DNA of 64,000 nucleotides, taken from assembly GCF_030272615.1 (NCBI RefSeq), contig NC_081407.1:435954230-436018229 (forward strand), in the 5' to 3' direction. Below are positions 62,750-64,000 of this stretch, in pieces; positions within the stretch are counted from its first letter, which is position 1, and each line of letters opens with the position of its first letter. The notes under the pieces were generated by a model. It was not told where the DNA came from. It ran no database searches and saw only the letters and a program-made list of their open reading frames with translations. The DNA comes from Cryptomeria japonica (taxonomy: Eukaryota > Streptophyta > Pinopsida > Cupressales > Cupressaceae). Both the position numbers and the translations under genes were made by a program.

Positions 62750-63437
62750 TTTAGCCCCCATTTTAGCAGTCATATGACACTACGTGCATATGCAAGATAA
62801 AGTACAAAAAAGTAAACATCATTTGAAAAAAGGATATATCTATAAGTTGTCGAACGAAGCCCCGAGTAGTATCTACAGTACATAGTTAGGAACCACACCC
62901 TACAAAACCACATGTTAGACCACAAAATCACCTAATGCTTACTAAGGAAGGTGATAAAATTCACAGTTAGCTATATGCCCCCCCTATTTTGACTTTCTTA
63001 TTAGTGAGGTGAAACAAAGTATCATGTTTTCCACAACAAATTGTGATAAAGATTTTGATGAAGGAAGTTCACAAGGCTTGATTGCTCATCCAATGACATT
63101 ATAGAACTAACACAGAGAGAGAGGGTGAACTCATGATTCCAAAGCCACCAACGGTGCAAGAATCAGATCTTCCTAGCTCAAGATATGATAGATTGAAGAA
63201 AAAGTACAGAAATTAGGGTTTTAACTTAAAAACATAAAGTCAAAACGTGCATAACACGTAAATATGAAAGTGACACCTTCATTTGTCACTTTCTAACTTT
63301 TTGGTACTATTCATTGGAGAGGAGCCCACATACAAGCCATCATGCCTTGATGCCGACCTGAGCGACCTACGCGGATAGAGATCCTACGTCAATCTGTACT
63401 CGTCAGTCGACTGCTCGACGAGGTGAGTTGACCTTTT
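62750..63437 (-). other. Family-F interior, 3' end remnant
   Basis: Read on the minus strand this ends AAAATGGGGGCTAAA, a purine tract touching the LTR at 62749. No coding domain is evident; the right part, 63330-63430, is richer in cg dinucleotides. Cut at 63437 by a Copia-A LTR. Confidence 0.5.
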
Positions 63438-64000
63438 TGTTGGTATTTTGTTATGGTTTTATCATTGATGTCAACACCTACTAACACTTATCAACTCTGG
63501 CACTTTGGAGAAACAGCAACATTCACCGACAAGCAAATGACTTATGCATAGTCACCAGTATCTGGTACACTGGTAGGATATAATGTTCACCGGCACTTAG
63601 AATGGCATGGAAAACACCTGGTTATGTCGAAGACATCATTTGGACACTTTTTATTGAAGATTTATTTATTGGCATCCTCGTATTTGCATATTTGTTGTTA
63701 CCAGCAAATAGGTCTAGGATATACACCGGCAGGTTTATCTTTTCCAGATCAACACGACACGCTATGGAGATGTTTGATTATTGTTGTAAATGCATCAAGC
63801 CAACATGTTGAATCATTATTGCTTCGGATATTGTTTTATTTGTAAATTGATTTTATTGTAATATCCTTTAGAGTCGACCTACTTAAATTGGTCTTAGGTT
63901 ATGATATAAATGTAAGATCTTATTTGTAAGATCAAATATGGGATGCAAAAAAGAATTGTGTGAAGGTATATGCGAGATTAAGCAGAGCTATACATGTAGA
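63438..64000 (+). repeat. Copia-A LTR, cut by window edge
   Basis: Begins TGTTGGTATTTTGTTATGG and matches 42785-43335, including tcaccggcac, cagatcaacacgacacgctatggag and the agtcgacctac block. Whether it is a solo, 5' or 3' LTR cannot be told from here. Confidence 0.85.

Overview
This is a plant nuclear window made almost entirely of nested, decayed LTR retrotransposons. I find no CRISPR, tRNA, rRNA or convincing host gene. The plant call rests on several features: Copia and chromodomain Gypsy pol genes with initiator-Met primer sites (TGGTATCAGAGC), Tat-type Gypsy pol with a second RNase H, and LTRs of 0.8-1.6 kb in multi-level nests. A large, repeat-rich genome such as a gymnosperm is likely, but that is inference.

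Layout. (1) 1-5041: a minus-strand Gypsy element. Its 5' LTR is 3402-5041, followed by a primer site and a gag-protease frame that stays open from 2737 to the left window edge. (2) 5042-6441: probable 3' end of a Tat-like element on the plus strand, with a 12-unit ~50-bp tandem array and a purine tract just before an LTR-like start at 6442. (3) 9394-17321: a nearly complete non-autonomous element (here 'LARD') with two LTRs, a zinc-knuckle gag and a long additional ORF but no pol. It sits in non-coding sequence that runs to 19153. (4) 19154-20259: a truncated minus-strand Copia-A fragment. (5) 20660-34599: Gypsy-C, a minus-strand chromovirus. Its reverse transcriptase is split by Copia-D (23657-31352, perfect 5-bp duplication aacct). 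(6) 20260-20659 plus 34600-~35740 (minus) and ~35740-36550 plus 50418-52683 (plus): two copies of Gypsy-E meeting head to head. (7) 36551-50417: Copia-B, inserted in the plus copy of Gypsy-E. Copia-A (42785-49445, perfect duplication ttatc) is inserted in its 3' LTR. (8) 52684-59403: Copia-A' (minus), inserted in the Gypsy-E LTR. (9) ~59620-61091: a Tat pol fragment, cut by an LTR (61092-62749) of the same family as the one at 3402-5041. (10) 63438-64000: the start of another Copia-A LTR, cut by the window edge.

How it works together. Each pol once encoded protease, integrase, reverse transcriptase and RNase H, and nearly all now carry stops, frameshifts or lost catalytic residues. The nesting gives relative ages: Gypsy-E before Copia-B before Copia-A, and Gypsy-E before Gypsy-C before Copia-D. 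The least ordinary items are the non-autonomous LARD with its additional ORF, the long open Gypsy frame at the left edge, the higher-order 3'-UTR tandem array, the head-to-head Gypsy-E pair, and short motifs shared by the Copia-type LTRs and 3' UTRs of different families.
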